A DNA stretch of 64,000 nucleotides, from the NCBI GenBank assembly GCA_030407005.1, contig JAUDYN010000003.1, positions 4,030,001 through 4,094,000 of the forward strand. The letters are read 5' to 3'. This DNA is from Desarmillaria ectypa (taxonomy: Eukaryota > Basidiomycota > Agaricomycetes > Agaricales > Physalacriaceae). The notes under the pieces are model-generated. The model saw only the letters and a program-made list of their open reading frames with translations. It had not been told where the DNA came from and searched no databases. Each line of letters opens with the position of its first letter. Positions within the stretch are counted from its first letter, which is position 1. A program made the position numbers and the translations under genes. Of this stretch, positions 1-13,639 are shown piece after piece.

Positions 1-3000
1 ACACGGAGCCACGACTGAACTTCTGATAACACTATGATATTAGAAGGTTCTTTTGCCCACCTTGGGCGTCTTAGTGGCACGGGGACCTAGGTGGTACCAT
101 GATGATGTTTATGGTTTTATCTCTTTCTTCGCCGATTATTCACCTACCGAAACAACTCGCGAGGCTACAGTGGGTAAGAATACACAATACGCTTTTCTAA
201 AACCGTCTCACGAATTTCGGGAACTTTGCGGAATCAGCGTTCGGATGGAGTTTGAACTCAACTCCTCATCAACTCGAGCGGGAGCGGCCCTGCATATGAA
301 TCCGATTAAACCGCTGAACATGGTGAGATTTCCCACCACAATTAGGAACGGGTACCTTATGTGGTAAATCATTTTTATATTTACCTCGATCCTGTCACCT
401 CTCGTAAGGCCTTCACCTTCGCTGCCAGCCCAGATTCCCGCATGGTTGAAGGGGAATTGACACGGCGCTGTAATATTTCACGGCAGCTTGTGCTGCTTCC
501 ACAGCATGTACCAAAAAGCATATTCGCATGTCGATAAACTGTGGGGACAGACGACGTACATGTTCAATTGCCTTCGATGACATGGTGTACGGCTTGTATG
601 ATGGATGCCAGGAAGCACAGAGATGCAATAGAAAGTCACTATTTTGGCCGAAAGATAAATGCTGACAAAACAACGTAAGCCATAGGAGCTCGAACCCTCC
701 GGTCCCACGAAGTAACGTAAAAAAAGACAAGGGGGCGCACAGAGAAGTAGCTTCTTGCTTTGGCTATCATTAAACACGAAGAATAGACGGTACCAGCCCT
801 GTCATCGTCGCTCTACTATGATAATGAGGCCATGACGTTCTCACGAGGCTGATGCTATAGAACATCTCATGAAGCAGGAAAACGAATAATAGCAACAGAG
901 AATCTTCGCTTTCGAATGCTAATGCGAAAACAGGCATATTGTTATTCTAGAATTCTGGGGTTGAATTTTGATGCACATTAGTGGGTATCTCTCCGACCCG
1001 GAGTTCAGAGACCCTCAACCGCTAAGAATCAGGAAGAATGAAAGTTGGAATACATACAATACAGGGAGACTGGACGACCCTAGAAGTCTGGTAATTTCCA
1101 TTCTCATCGTACTTCATAGTCCAACAGCCTGATGATAAATCCACCTTGATAGCGGTCGATAATTCCCCGCAGAACCTCACCGGAATTCCTCTGCAGCCCG
1201 CGCCAAAAATACCAAGGAAAAAGTTTGAGGCAGTGCCGACGAGGCCGGATAGTCGGGAACGGATCCTTAACGAAGACACCATGATAGGAGGGGGGTACGT
1301 GTACAGGCAGAGCATACTTAGCTCGTAGTCGATGCATTGAATGAAGAGGTAAACAAAGTAAGTTGACATGTCAGAATAATGGCGCATCCTTCATCATGTC
1401 CAACGGTCCGATGGTCCGACACTGTGATTATGGACCAACAACTCCGGAAATCGCCGGACAGCATTTGCTATGGCCACGATGTTCCACGGATCAATAATCC
1501 AATTTCCGTACATCTTAGTGTAAGCTCTGTCTGTCAATTCGAGAACAAAATTGAACGCTGGAGACCAAATATAATATTGTGGCATTATGGTCCCACTAAG
1601 GAGCGCTCGCGTAGATGAGCCGGCTTATTATTTCTCCGTGCTTCTTATTAATTAATTGTTAGCTTCTTCTGTGAAGGTAGGCTATAGCCCGATAAGCGCC
1701 ACGCAAAAAGGCATCAGTCCTTGGAGTAGCCTGTACGGACAAGAAAGTGGATATTCGATATTCAAGCCAGGACATGGGATTAAAGCTTCGAGATCTATTC
1801 GTTGGATTTGTCGCACCATTTGGTATTCTCAGGCTTCTGGTACGATGGGCTACAAGTATGTAAAGCTTATTCTCTGCTTTGGTGAGGTCGGTAATGCCAA
1901 CCTTAGCCCCCCTCCCCCTCCCCTCTCTCAAGCTTCTGATAACAGGCTCAAACGAAATATTTGGAGGCAAACTTGTAGTATTCCGGTTATAGATGGATCG
2001 GTGGAGATGGCTGGAAATCTCGCGATGTTTTGAACGACGACCATCGACAGGACTGACCTCTGACGTATGGAATGATTCTAGTGCTATGCTCCACATGCTA
2101 CATTCAAAGCTTGTCCTGTTCCCTCGTGCGCAGAGGTCCGGCAATCATGCTGCAAACCTGCATACCATGAATCAGAGTTTCATGTCGGTGACCATTCTGA
2201 ATACCCGCACTTCTAGTCATTTCCTTTGCTCCCTTGGTCCCCGTGGCAGTATTAAACCCATGAGACGTTCCCAGTTCGCACCTGGTGGATATCACAGGGG
2301 CACGGTATTGCTATGGTCTGTGACACGTTTCGTGGCGGCACAGAACCCCGGTGTTCCTTATTGGGACCATATACCGGTTTCTAACCTCTAGCCTCTAGTG
2401 TCCTTTAGCTGCGGGACTCGGCTGACATCATAGGGAATAATATCCGCTCTTCATGGTATGCATGCCCAGTACAATGTTCAGGATTTCGAGGTCAATACGT
2501 TCGTTTTCTTTGAGGGCCTTCTGCTGACTCAACACGAATTACTAGGTGTCATGTTGCTTACAGTCGCATGTAGCATATTGTAATTTGAACGATACTGATG
2601 TTCATTCAGTAGATGTCATATTACCGAGGAAGCCGGCACTCAGCATGGTCGCGAACAGTGTTCAGGCGCTGAGTACGGCTTTATAACGTCAGTCGAAAAG
2701 ACGATTGCCTCATTCATCAGTGGCAGTACGTCCTCTCCCTCATGGGTCCGTAGCAACTTTCAACAGTCTTGTGTGCTCCGCATCATATAACGGTTGCGTT
2801 GTATTATATCTGAACCCTCAATTTGCTACTACGAGGTACTTCTCTTTACCCTCTTCATGTAGTTGTTTCGGAAGCTCATCTGAATAAATTGTCCTTTAGA
2901 TATTACAACGTAAGTTTTCTATAGGACTGGTAGCGCTGGTCCGCCACTCATCTGGCCGTCTTCATCAATGTCAGCTGCGCCGGCCTTGCACTCCGACCAT

Positions 3001-6000
3001 CGGAATTCGTCTTGACTAACGACTGTTTCCGTCTTTTATCTGTCATAATAAATCCTTTTTATCATGCGAAGCTAATGGTGCCGTTCTCTACCTTTTTTCA
3101 TACTTCTGCCAGCGCCCTAGCGTGCCAACCGGTATGCATGAATGCATAAACAGATTCAGAAGCTGGTTTATGTATGCTTTGTACAGTTTTCCGGGTGTAA
3201 TATCGAGACTGCTTTTCAGAATATCACAGTGCACCCATTCTCGTATACGTCGCCGTGCCAACTTGTCCTTCTCAAGATCTGTGACGATGTCCTTCGAGAC
3301 CCTAGCAGAGGTATGTTTAGCCGCCTCGTAGCATCGTTTCTAGGCTGATGTGCATGTTACCAGGTACATTGTTCACAAGGAGGAATACCGTTAGCCGGCT
3401 CAATCTTGGCGCATGCGCCCACTTCCACGAACTTTGACTTTCAGTACAATATCGAGCTAGGCCATCCAAAGCATCATTTTTCCCGGCCCTGTTTTGCTTC
3501 TCCAGCGTGGCATCGAGCCCTTCCCAGATTGCGGTCCACAAGAGTTCCTGGTCAGCAGGTGCCTTCGACGCTGTAAGCCGATCCTCTTGGTTGTATGTGC
3601 CTATCTGTTACAATGTGCCATGCCGTTAGGAGTGACATTCCCATTTAATACTAGGTACGGCTGGCAACCGTTGTGCCCCCTTGCACATTTTGTTGGAACG
3701 TGTACAAGCGCGTCAGCCGGTTTTCGTCCGTCCAAGCCCTGCATCGGGTTTAGTCCATCCTCGTGGCGAAATTTTAATGCTCTGGTTATACTTATCGGGA
3801 CGTTCCCTTGTTTCACCAAACTCTTTCCCCCCTAATTAGACGATTAGGTATCTATAGTCCTTGACCGTTCTTCCTCCTTTCTCAGGCTTTTTCCCAGCAC
3901 CCGGCACGTTTTGTTAAGTGACTACCATTTGAAAGTACTGTCTGCCTTGCACTTGAGAAAAGAGAGCCATGCAAATGTCTACGCTTTGGCCTCGGGGTCG
4001 TCGGCCGAAGCCCCATGGTTTATTGTTGAGTTTTATTATTTCCTGTAGATGAGCTACTAGGGGAGGAGCTGAGGTAAACCGATGGCGACGTTGCTATGGA
4101 GTCTCGCATCAGGTATACACTCCAGTAATCACTGGCGGCTGTTGATGCGCCGGATGTTCGGGAACAGTGAGCCTCGAGTAAGTATGTGTCGACCCCCGCA
4201 CGGGGACAATGTGCTGATATTTGGTGTCTAGATCATGTAAGGTTCCGGCACCGATGACCGTCTAATGTTCCATTCCTGTCAGATACCAACTGAAAGCGGA
4301 AGTCCGAGGCATAGGAAAGCTGGGATATGCTTGCCTTCTAACGAAGGGTATATCCCTCAATCGAGCATGCAGATCATGCGGCAAGTTTGATCGTTTATAG
4401 CAAGGACTTTTCCACAGCTGTCGACCACGTATCCATTTCTCCTTCATTGGATTCGAGACAATATATCGACATGTATTGACAACCCGCACTACCAATCAGC
4501 CACTTCTTCTATCACTTCAATGTCGGGCCGGAAGTATGCCAAATGCCAAAGAAGACCCGCCGTCACCCGAGGACTATGATCAAACGCTGCAGTTTAGGTA
4601 CGCCAAACCGATTTCGACATGCGTTCATCGTATCTGATTCCCTACATGAAACTCGTCCCCGGCCGGACATTGTATTTGCTTATGCTGAATGGGTTTGCGA
4701 GGTAGAAAGAGATTTTGGTCAGGCGACTTAGTACGTGCTAATTTTCAAGGTCCTTTCTCTGGCTCCATACTTATTCGTAACCGTAATTTCTGCAGGGTGG
4801 GTATTCGAGCTAGTCATCGGTCTCGAACTCTTACGCCTTTTGCTGGGAACAGAAAGCGTCACGTGTAAATAAATATATTGCCTGGCAACGTTCTGAAAGA
4901 TGACCTTTGTATTACCTAGCAAAGCGATTCCTCAGAAGCATACACACCCCGAAACAGATATCCCAGGAAACTCATGGCTTGTATTCTCCAGTGGTGTGCG
5001 TTTTCATCTCGGCATCCATGCGGTTCTCGTGTTCTAGTACCAGAGTATAGAGACCGCTTTGCCATAGCGCCCTGTGAAGTCCGTGCCCCAGGAGGAAGGG
5101 TCGACGATAACCGCCTGTCCTCCATTTCTCGGTGCTATTATCATGTTTCATCGATTAATATGAAACTATTGGAGGGTCAGCTTTCCCCCGATATGACACA
5201 AGATATGACAAGAAAAGAGTATAACGACATTTCTTCATACGTGGAAATCTGATCATAGAATTGACTGACAGGGCTCTATGTCATATGTATTGCGAGCCTG
5301 ACTACGCAGGATAAACCAAGACTCTGAAACGGCGTTCCATGGCCACTGTTTCCGGTCTAGTGAGCGCTGTGACAATGTGCTCCTGACTTGGCTTAGTGAT
5401 CGTCAGCCTTGAATTCCGATTTTATCAACTGAGCTTTATATGCTCAATGCCTCCGCGTCGGATTACACAGACAGCTTTAGGTCGCGAATGAGCATCTGAG
5501 TTTTCACGAGTGAAGATATCAATGAAGACCCGTCCAGATCATCCTACTTGACTCACTGATAACGACTATTTGGCGCTCTGGCTTGCTTGGGCTGCGTGGA
5601 TTTCGCGTAATTATCGTGCGAGGTGAGTTACCTGATGTGATAATGCAGAACGGGACGTGCTGGCTTCATGCCAAGGATATTGGTAAATAATGTTGCTGTT
5701 GCCTCCGAAACCGGACGAGATAGGACGGAATGTGACTCGTGAAATTTCCCGGTCCGAGGACGCGCTTATGTGCACATACAAAGCTATCGATTAGAATCTC
5801 CCAGGACTGATGGTTCTCCTGACTAGAAGCGCAAGTTTATAGGGCCGGACTGATGCGAGTCGACGGGGGTTGATACGAGTACTAGTAACAGGGATAGGGC
5901 AAGATGACCGCAGATAGATAGACCGACCAGAAATATCAATATTTGAATATCAAAAAATAAAACTGTGGTGACTGTACCATTGCACATACACCGGAACATT

Positions 6001-6788
6001 GTCCCGACACACCAGGATAGACTTATCCGCAGTTCCTGCAAGCATATGGAACCGAATCATAAAGGCATAGATCCTAGGGGTGATGGAAATGGGACCTTCT
6101 CTTAGGATTGAAGCTGTAGCATAGCGGCTGACCTCAATGTCAACGATTTGCCCACGACCGATCGAGACTGATCGTAGTTGGCGTTAGACCTTCTGACCGT
6201 TGCGTCCCGTATACATGGTATACTGTTGCGCGTGGCAATTGGGAAGCAGCAGAAGCCTGTAAGTGGCGGCATCCCCATCGAGAACTACATTTCATCAAAT
6301 CGTTAGCATTATTCCCAGAATATACATTTGGGGACCTCTGACTTGGTAGTAATGGCCCGATACCGAGGTCACAGTGGGCCATCAGGTGGTTCCTGGTTGA
6401 AAATTGTCTGCAGATAAGCGATAGCTTCGAATGGCAAGCGTGCCAGGAAGATCGTGAAAAAAGATTGAAATACGGAAGCAAGAGAGGAAAACAAACACAA
6501 ATATCTGCTCTTCACCTCTGACAGCTGCTTCAGTTCCTCAAAATAATACAGAAGCGAAGAATATCGGTATGTCTTCTCGTTTCATGTCATGGTACTGTTC
6601 TTGGGAGGTGAGGCATGCATCGCTCTAGGCACGGAGGAGCTATTATCCTGTTGTTCGCGGTCAATTCTAGATTTGAGGTGTGTTTCTGAATTATACTTAC
6701 CGCTGAGCTACTTGATAAGTTCTCATTTTTCACGTATTTTAGGCGTTAAATCGTATAGTCCAAGAGTCGACTTATTCCACGACTTGAG
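1..6788. other. Long stretch without a recognisable gene
   Basis: I read both strands and found no domain, no consistent exon chain and no RNA gene. The longest open frames are about 160 codons, lack family motifs and overlap frames of similar length on the other strand. A pyrimidine-rich run lies near 1905-1930. This is either decayed intergenic sequence or holds genes too short or too divergent to recognise. Confidence 0.5.
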
Positions 6789-8064
6789 ATGAGCCAGCAA
6801 CCGACCATTCCGCACGAGATCATCGATTTTCACATCATCAGCAAACTATCCCAGGACCGGGCGGCATTGCGAGCTTGTGCCCTGGTCTGTCGTGCATGGC
6901 GCGTTCCCGCCCAAAATCGTCTCTTTTTCCATGTCGAACTCGGCTGCCCACTAGATTCAGACAAAACAAACTGCGATAATTTTCGTCGCGTCCTCACATA
7001 TTCCCCCCATCTCGCGTCCTACGTCAGAGTTTTGGACCTGGCCGATGGCATGGGCAACCGGAAATGGATAACTGGGTCAAAGTCACATTTATCCGCGATT
7101 CTCCCTCAGCTCGTCAACCTGATTAAAATCGAGGTCAGGTTCAATTCGATTGAAACTTCATGGAGCGACATCTGTACCATACAAGACCCTCTTCATCGAC
7201 TCTTCCAGCTTCCCCACGTCGAGAGGATTGTCCTACGCGGACTTTCAAAGTTGCCTGACTGGGACGCGCTTTTCGGGATGTTGACAGGCTGTCGTGCCGG
7301 CCACGTTAGACTATGTCACGTTACGCTTGATCCGCGCACAAGATCAGCTCGTCGTCGGAACGGCCCCGCTGTTCGACGCCCCAGGTGTACCATTGGTACA
7401 CTCGACGTAAACCTCACCGCCGACGAAATGGAGGATTTTGCGTTTTGGGCGAATAATCCTCGGTCTTGTATGGATATATCTAGTCTCCGAAGATTTTGTT
7501 ATTATGGATTAGAAGTGGGAGAGTTTGCGGCATGCAATAACGTTCTGAATGCGGCGGCCTTCAGTTCTCTTGATACTTTCGAACTGCGAATCGAGGATCC
7601 TTACAGTGTGTTCTCCTCCTCGATATTTTGATCTCTTGTTCATAATTTTCTTGATCGCAGCTTACATGACTGCTCCCAGCTTTGTGCCCCTTGCCATAGG
7701 TCGGCTGCGTCATTTTCAGATCACATTGGAGGACACGTTCGAAAGTCGTGCAAGGGTTTTGTGCAACTTGGTACAGTGGTGTACTCAACTCTTCGAGAAT
7801 GCAGGGCAAAACACCATGGAGGCGGTGACTCTATCATTTGCGCAGTGGGGTACCGAGTATCGAGATTTGGACCTGCAATTGGCTGAATGGAATGCTCTTG
7901 ATGCGATGTTGCTGCGTCCGCACATGCATGCCCTTCGTCACGTCACTCTCGTATCCGATAGCGAGTTTGCGCATGATCGGAGAGCGGCACAGGCGTTTTT
8001 GGGATCTAGAGTGGCGGACATGTTCCCTCTGCTTAGAACTAGGGGAATATTACACGTAGTCTGA
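6789..8064 (+). CDS. F-box domain protein with leucine-rich C-terminal part
   Basis: Predicted 406-residue protein from two exons, 6789-7605 and 7661-8064, joined across a GTGTGT...GCAG intron of 55 nt. Residues about 5-45 form an F-box-like helix pair: a PHEIIDFHIISKL segment followed by LRACALVCRAWRVPAQNRLF. This is the common F-box start in Agaricomycetes. The remainder is rich in leucine with spaced hydrophobic repeats, as in substrate-binding LRR tails. F-box proteins of this kind usually act as substrate adaptors of SCF ubiquitin ligases through Skp1, but the target cannot be read from the sequence. The start chosen (MSQQPTIP) directly precedes the F-box. No neighbour lies within 4 kb, so context gives no functional hint. 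The fold assignment is fairly safe; the role is inference. Confidence 0.82.
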
Positions 8065-11000
8065 GGTATGTCTCCCTTGATCATCGGAGGAGGAGAACAC
8101 GCTGATTTTGTCCGATATAGGATCAAGCACATGTCATACATACTGGAATCCTCGGATTGTATCTGTTTACCGATGTATCATTCAAATTCGGACAACATCT
8201 ATATCAGAAACTGTTCTTATGTATAGTAGAACCGAGACCGTCACACAAGAGGAAGTCTCCTTCGATTTTAATGTACTGCCAAATTTGGTTTGGGAATAGT
8301 CGTATTCTTGTACACATCACTTACCGCATCTCAATGTTTTCTTTACAGCTCGAGCGAAGAATGACGTTCGAACTCCACGTCTCGCAATAGTCCAGCGATC
8401 CTTATTGGTATAGACTGGGAAACAACTCTGGCGCCTTACCAACCCAGCTTTCGTCACTAAAGCACGTCATATTAACATCCCAGGTCTGGTCATTCTAATC
8501 GGGACACTGATACTTTCCAAACCGACAAATCCCCCAACATTCAACGAGCTCTCGATATTTCCTCAGAAATATCTGGGCAGATCTTTTCATAGCTCGTTCT
8601 GGAGGGCCGACAGAAACAGGCTCAAGGTGGGTTATGAATATTGCACAATTATTTACGTCAGAGAGTATCTCAAAATTATCCCCCTCAACGACCTTGGCTG
8701 ACCAATGTATACTACAGTCGGTCCTGCATATATTGATTGGTGCTTTGGGAGCGTGGAAATTTAGGTAATAAGTCTCCCCAATGTATCAGATACTTGTTTG
8801 CCTATCAGATGTGCGATGAGAGACGGGAATTGTTTTTCTGACTGAGGAAAAGCGAACTTGAGGACAATTGAATTTGGATCACGTGACGGTGATGGAATAT
8901 TTTCTTCCTTGATCACTGTTCGGCTAATGCCGATGTCCTTTGTTCTTATGCCACCACCATCGTTTTTCCATACTGCAGTGGCGTTCTCAAAGCCTTTGAT
9001 GTGCACCGTGACATGTACTACTGAACGCCGATATTTGTATTACATTGCACAGAACTATGTGGGGTCAGGATCCCGATATGGACAGAGTGAGTCGCAAAAT
9101 GTATCTAAATTCTGAAATATCTTACGTGTCTACTTTTCTGCAGCGAACCAAAGCCCATAGTTACCTTACATGGTCTGCTTAGTATCTTCAGCCTTGTGAA
9201 AATGCATCGACTTAGTCTGATGCCGCAATCGCGGTGACGAGATATCAAGGGTCACGCCAATACTCAGGACATTTCCTGTTGTATTTTCCGGCCATTGCAC
9301 GTGAATCTTCGCTCGCATCCATGTCCATGAATCTTATTCCTTCGCAAATATAGCATTGGCGAATTTTCTCAATAATCTGAACACAGCTAGCCGTCAATGG
9401 AGTTTATGGGTATGGATCTAGCAATGACTATCAATGTTGCATCATTATATCCACCGGTGCACGACATAATTTTCAAAATCAATATTCATCTCGCGATCCA
9501 GGTGCTATGCAGGGTATCTAACCGGAGTCCGCTCTTTGTTCGTTCCAAGCATACGCAGGAATCGTACCTCCGTTATTAAACTGGATTCCGGTATGATGAT
9601 ACCCGTTTACTCCTTTTCACCCCTCATTGAAATCTGTAGACTATTCCGACTATCGTTGAAGCTCTTGTTGTACTATGGCTCCAAGCTATGCCGAAACTGC
9701 CAGGCGAGCATACCATTCTTGTTCCTCTGGGTTGTTTTGACAGGTTTTGCATGCAGCATCTAGACTACATCTCAGTCATCAACAACACCAAAATCACGAT
9801 ATCATTGTTTTCTCACGCGGCCTGCTTCTCAGGTCTACTAGGTACCAAGAAGCGAGCGCTGCAGTTCGATTCGATATGTCCTTGATCTAGCACATCTTGG
9901 AATTCTTATGATATTTTGTCAGTATTATGATGATTTACGACGTGTTGTGAAGCCGGCGGCCGTTTGAGGCGTATATGCCATGGCGAAGGAGGGGACACTA
10001 GGAAACCGGTACTTCTTTCTTCGCTTAAGCACAGCGGTGAAATGTTGGACATTTATTTCTATGTGTAAGTCGATCGTCGAGGATGAACGCCTGCCGCAGA
10101 TGGAGATTGCTCGAAATCGAACTGTGTTGAGATTCGGGTAGCTGATGTATGGAGGATATGTTACGCGAAGGATCGTGATTTGGATCAGGCGGTTCTCGGC
10201 GACTACGGTCACTGTGTGTCTTACTCCCGACCATCATCCTGCGAATCGAGGCTGACGAAAGGTCTTAGGGACTTGTGTACGAGAAGCGTTACAGCCTCCG
10301 GAATGATATCCATGACCTTCAACCACCCACATCAACAGCACCGGAAGACATGATATACATCTGCCTCACCGATGGTACGCTGCATTTACTGCGCACTTCA
10401 CGCGAATCACATAATCATCCGTTGACATCACCGAAGAGCGCGTACTCTGAACCCAGCAATCATTCCGAGGAACCTGAAGTAATGGGGGGCGCCAGTGATA
10501 TAGAACACGGTCCTTCAACACCTGATGAAACCCTTGCGATTCACGCAGTGATCACGATCAAGGGGTCCACCGTTCTGCATGGCATGAGGCGGCTATTCAG
10601 TCAACGCCGGACATGAATCTCAAAAGCGTACGAGATATCTTAGCGGCTCGTTGCTCGATCGTTTCTAGCGTGGTAATGTTGTGCTTGATTGGCCAATGGA
10701 TGCGTTCGAGAAGTAATATGGCTGAAGCCATTTTATGCCTCCCTGCATGCTTCGTTTGAACCTTCAAGCGCCATAGGCTCGGCGTTCGAAATAACAGAAC
10801 GGTATGCCTCCGGGTACTCTCGGAACACTCCATACTCTCATATTAGGCGAGCGCACGGGGTTCAAAGTTGAACGTCCTAGCAATCTTCTTTCCTTCATAT
10901 CAAGAAACCGGACGATTTGGGTTGCCTGCGGTAGGGTATTGAAACAAGGGCAACCAACGGCTATCAAACTCTGCCTTATTACTGAAGATGGTGCTAAATA

Positions 11001-12901
11001 AGCATCCACCCTCGTTACTACGGCGTTTTGAGAGACGGAAGTTACAGAGAGGGCTGTTTCGTTGTAGGAGGAAATCACCGGACCGACCTTGAGTTTCTGG
11101 CATATTTTTGGCATGATTCAGATGCTTTCGGCGACGAGGCGGATTGCGGTCGAGCCATTAGAGGCAGGCCACCAAGCCTCGGTTAATCTTCCGGCGGCAG
11201 CGAAGTTGCGAATGCCTGGGCCGATGTCTTACACATCGTGGTCCAGAATTGTTGTTCCTCGGTCATGCATTCGGTTAGGCAGGTTTATGCACGAGCAGCG
11301 TTATGTCGAAAGCGGGAGCGATAGCAGGTTTGGTCGCCGCCCGAGCTGGGCTGCGGTCATTGTCAAGTGTCTAGAACAAGGCAGCGATATCGTGCGGGGG
11401 AAAATGCTGCCGCTTTGACGGATGACCTGCGTAAGGCCGACCCCATGTTCGCGCCTACAACTGCAGTCAGTTCGTTACAATTGCTTCGTTCCTCGGAGGT
11501 GGATATTAGGCGCAGAATCTGGAAAACGATGCAGCAGAGTGCAGCAGCATGAGGCAATTCACTTTAGAACGCGAGGCCATCAATTACGGTGTTGCGGTAA
11601 TTACCAGCATTTGGAAGCTTTTCGTTGCCGCGAACATTCGAACAGATCGTGCGTTTCGAACTTGTCGTCATCGTGAATCCCTGCAGCCGACGGAGAAATA
11701 TGAGGTCCCTGATTCTTACCTCGCCCGACCCGATCGCCGCTTTGCGCGTTTTCGTTCCGGACCTTGGCTACAGTGATGTCAATTAGATGCCGGAGCCATT
11801 CGTTACTTGTTGCACTCAGTTGTCAAGTACCCGCACGGCCAGCTCCATTAATCCCAGAAGAAATGCCCGACCTAGATACGATGCTCGAACACATTTAACC
11901 AGTCTTTGCTCCGCTATTGCAACGCTAATGACAGTTTTGAGAAGGAAGTTCGTTGCTTTATACACGGCATGTTATTCTTGACTCATTTGCCGTAGTAGAT
12001 TCAAACCTACCTTGGATTCGGTGGCCTTTACCGGTCCACTTTTATCCTGGTTATTGATACTACAAGCCGAGACTACTCGGTCGAGACAGAAGTGGCCAGT
12101 GTTCGTTCTCTTTTGAGCTATCTTTTGTACAACCCTATGTGCATAGGCATCAATTACTAGCGAAGCTTGGAATCCCTGAACTTCTCCATTTCACATCCCA
12201 AGAGCGGCACAGCTTGCGCGCGTAGACATGGTTTCTCCTCTCGGTGCCCGTGACGAAGCAGGTAGCAGAGAACGGCATCAAAAGTATCCCTCACATCACG
12301 ATGAACGTGTCCAAAGATGTTCGTCAAAAACCTCGTGCGAGACTAGTCGGGTACATCTTCTTGTTTACCATGGTAGCCAAGAATCTTGTGCTCCTTGCGT
12401 ATATTGCAGCGTTCGGATGTAATCCAGATGAAGCTTCTTTACGCGGAACTGGTCTTCATTTTGGCTTGTGGGTCTACCGATGGCGACCAAAACATATCCG
12501 AAGGAGGCTGTTTGTTGGTTACCGCAACGTGTGGGCGATGATTTATTACTAAGACACATGGCCGACTATGTGTCGTCACCCCGCTCATGGACACTCAACG
12601 GCATCTTGATCACCGCGATACAATAGGCAGGTTTGATCAGCTAGATTCCCTTCATCTCAATTAGACCGGTTATATAGAGAACACCGGCGAACGTCTGGAC
12701 AATGAAGAGATCATTAACACTATCATTACAAACTGTACAATTTTACATTCCTGGTTCTTACAAGATGTGTAATGGGGGCTATCAAGCAACCACAAGTACG
12801 AAACAAGGCGAAATAAAGTAAAGAAGTTCACTGGTAAATAAAAAAGCACTAGAGATACAAGAACATTTAAAACCTATGATACAAGGGTAGAAGTGTGATA
12901 A
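8065..12901. other. Intergenic stretch, no supported gene
   Basis: Only short open frames are present, in all six frames and without recognisable domains. An open frame at 10275-10616 (113 codons, rich in Ser, Pro and Glu) and a GC-richer block at about 11100-11800 are the most gene-like pieces. I could not extend either one by splicing or relate it to a family. Confidence 0.45.
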
Positions 12902-13639
12902 TCAAACGTTGTACTCTGCGATATGTCGCATAATCATCAAGGACGCTAAGCATTCTATATCACAAAGAAATTGGGGTGAGTATCGAACCGACATAACGGA
13001 AATGATCTGAACCGACCTGCTGCAATGTGGCCGAACGCTTCGTCAATAGTAAGGGTGCAACCCGATGAACCCTCATAATGGGGTTCTCCCGGTACTTTCA
13101 AGCTGTAATACGCGACTAGGTATCCGCTGGTATTAGTGCACTAAGGAGAGACAGCGCAATCAGCGCTCAATCCTCGCTACAGACGATAAAGAACGTACGG
13201 TCCACTCCTGGCCCTCTTGCGTCCTATAACTCCAAATATACTCTTGCGAATCGGACGCGATGAACTTTCGGGGCTTATACGCGCTAATGAATAGCATAAT
13301 CAGAACGCGGAACATACAGTGCTATGGAACGAAATATACATACCCTCCATGATTCGAGATCTTTGGGAGGTACTTCTTCATTGATACACTCTCCTTCGAC
13401 GAAAAGCTAACAGTGCCCAACGTATTATTCGGTCCAAAGTCCAATGCAACTACCGCTCGAGGGCACGAGCCTTGGTACACCATCGCACTGAGGTTGTAGA
13501 TCATATACGCCGTATGGGCAGAATCCCGCGCAGTGCACCGATAGCTGAACCGCATGCGATCATGGATATCAATAAACTCCGACCCAGTGAGTCTCCCGCT
13601 CTTGTCTTCGAGGAATATCGGCATCCCGTAGAGCGTCAT
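12902..13639 (-). CDS. DUF6593-family protein
   Basis: Four exons (13344-13639, 13199-13283, 13017-13140, 12902-12954) splice in frame to 185 residues. Conserved blocks in order are an N-terminal LTGSEFIDIHDRMRF stretch, a central ALDFGPNNTLGTVSF block followed by MKKYL, the aromatic EYIWSYRTQEGQEWTC segment, an AYYSLK strand, and a C-terminal helix (CLASLMIMRHIAEYN). This matches the full length of DUF6593 proteins, a small beta-rich family found mainly in Agaricomycetes and with no known biochemical role. I chose MTLYGMP as the start because family similarity begins there. An in-frame ATG 84 nt upstream (13723) would add a proline-rich lead. All introns are GT-AG and 49-60 nt. No stop or frameshift is seen, so the gene looks intact. 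Confidence 0.85.

Noticed and set aside
1659..2144. 161-codon minus-strand frame in the gene-poor left end
   Set aside because: No family motif, overlapped by a similar-sized frame on the other strand, and no exons to extend it.
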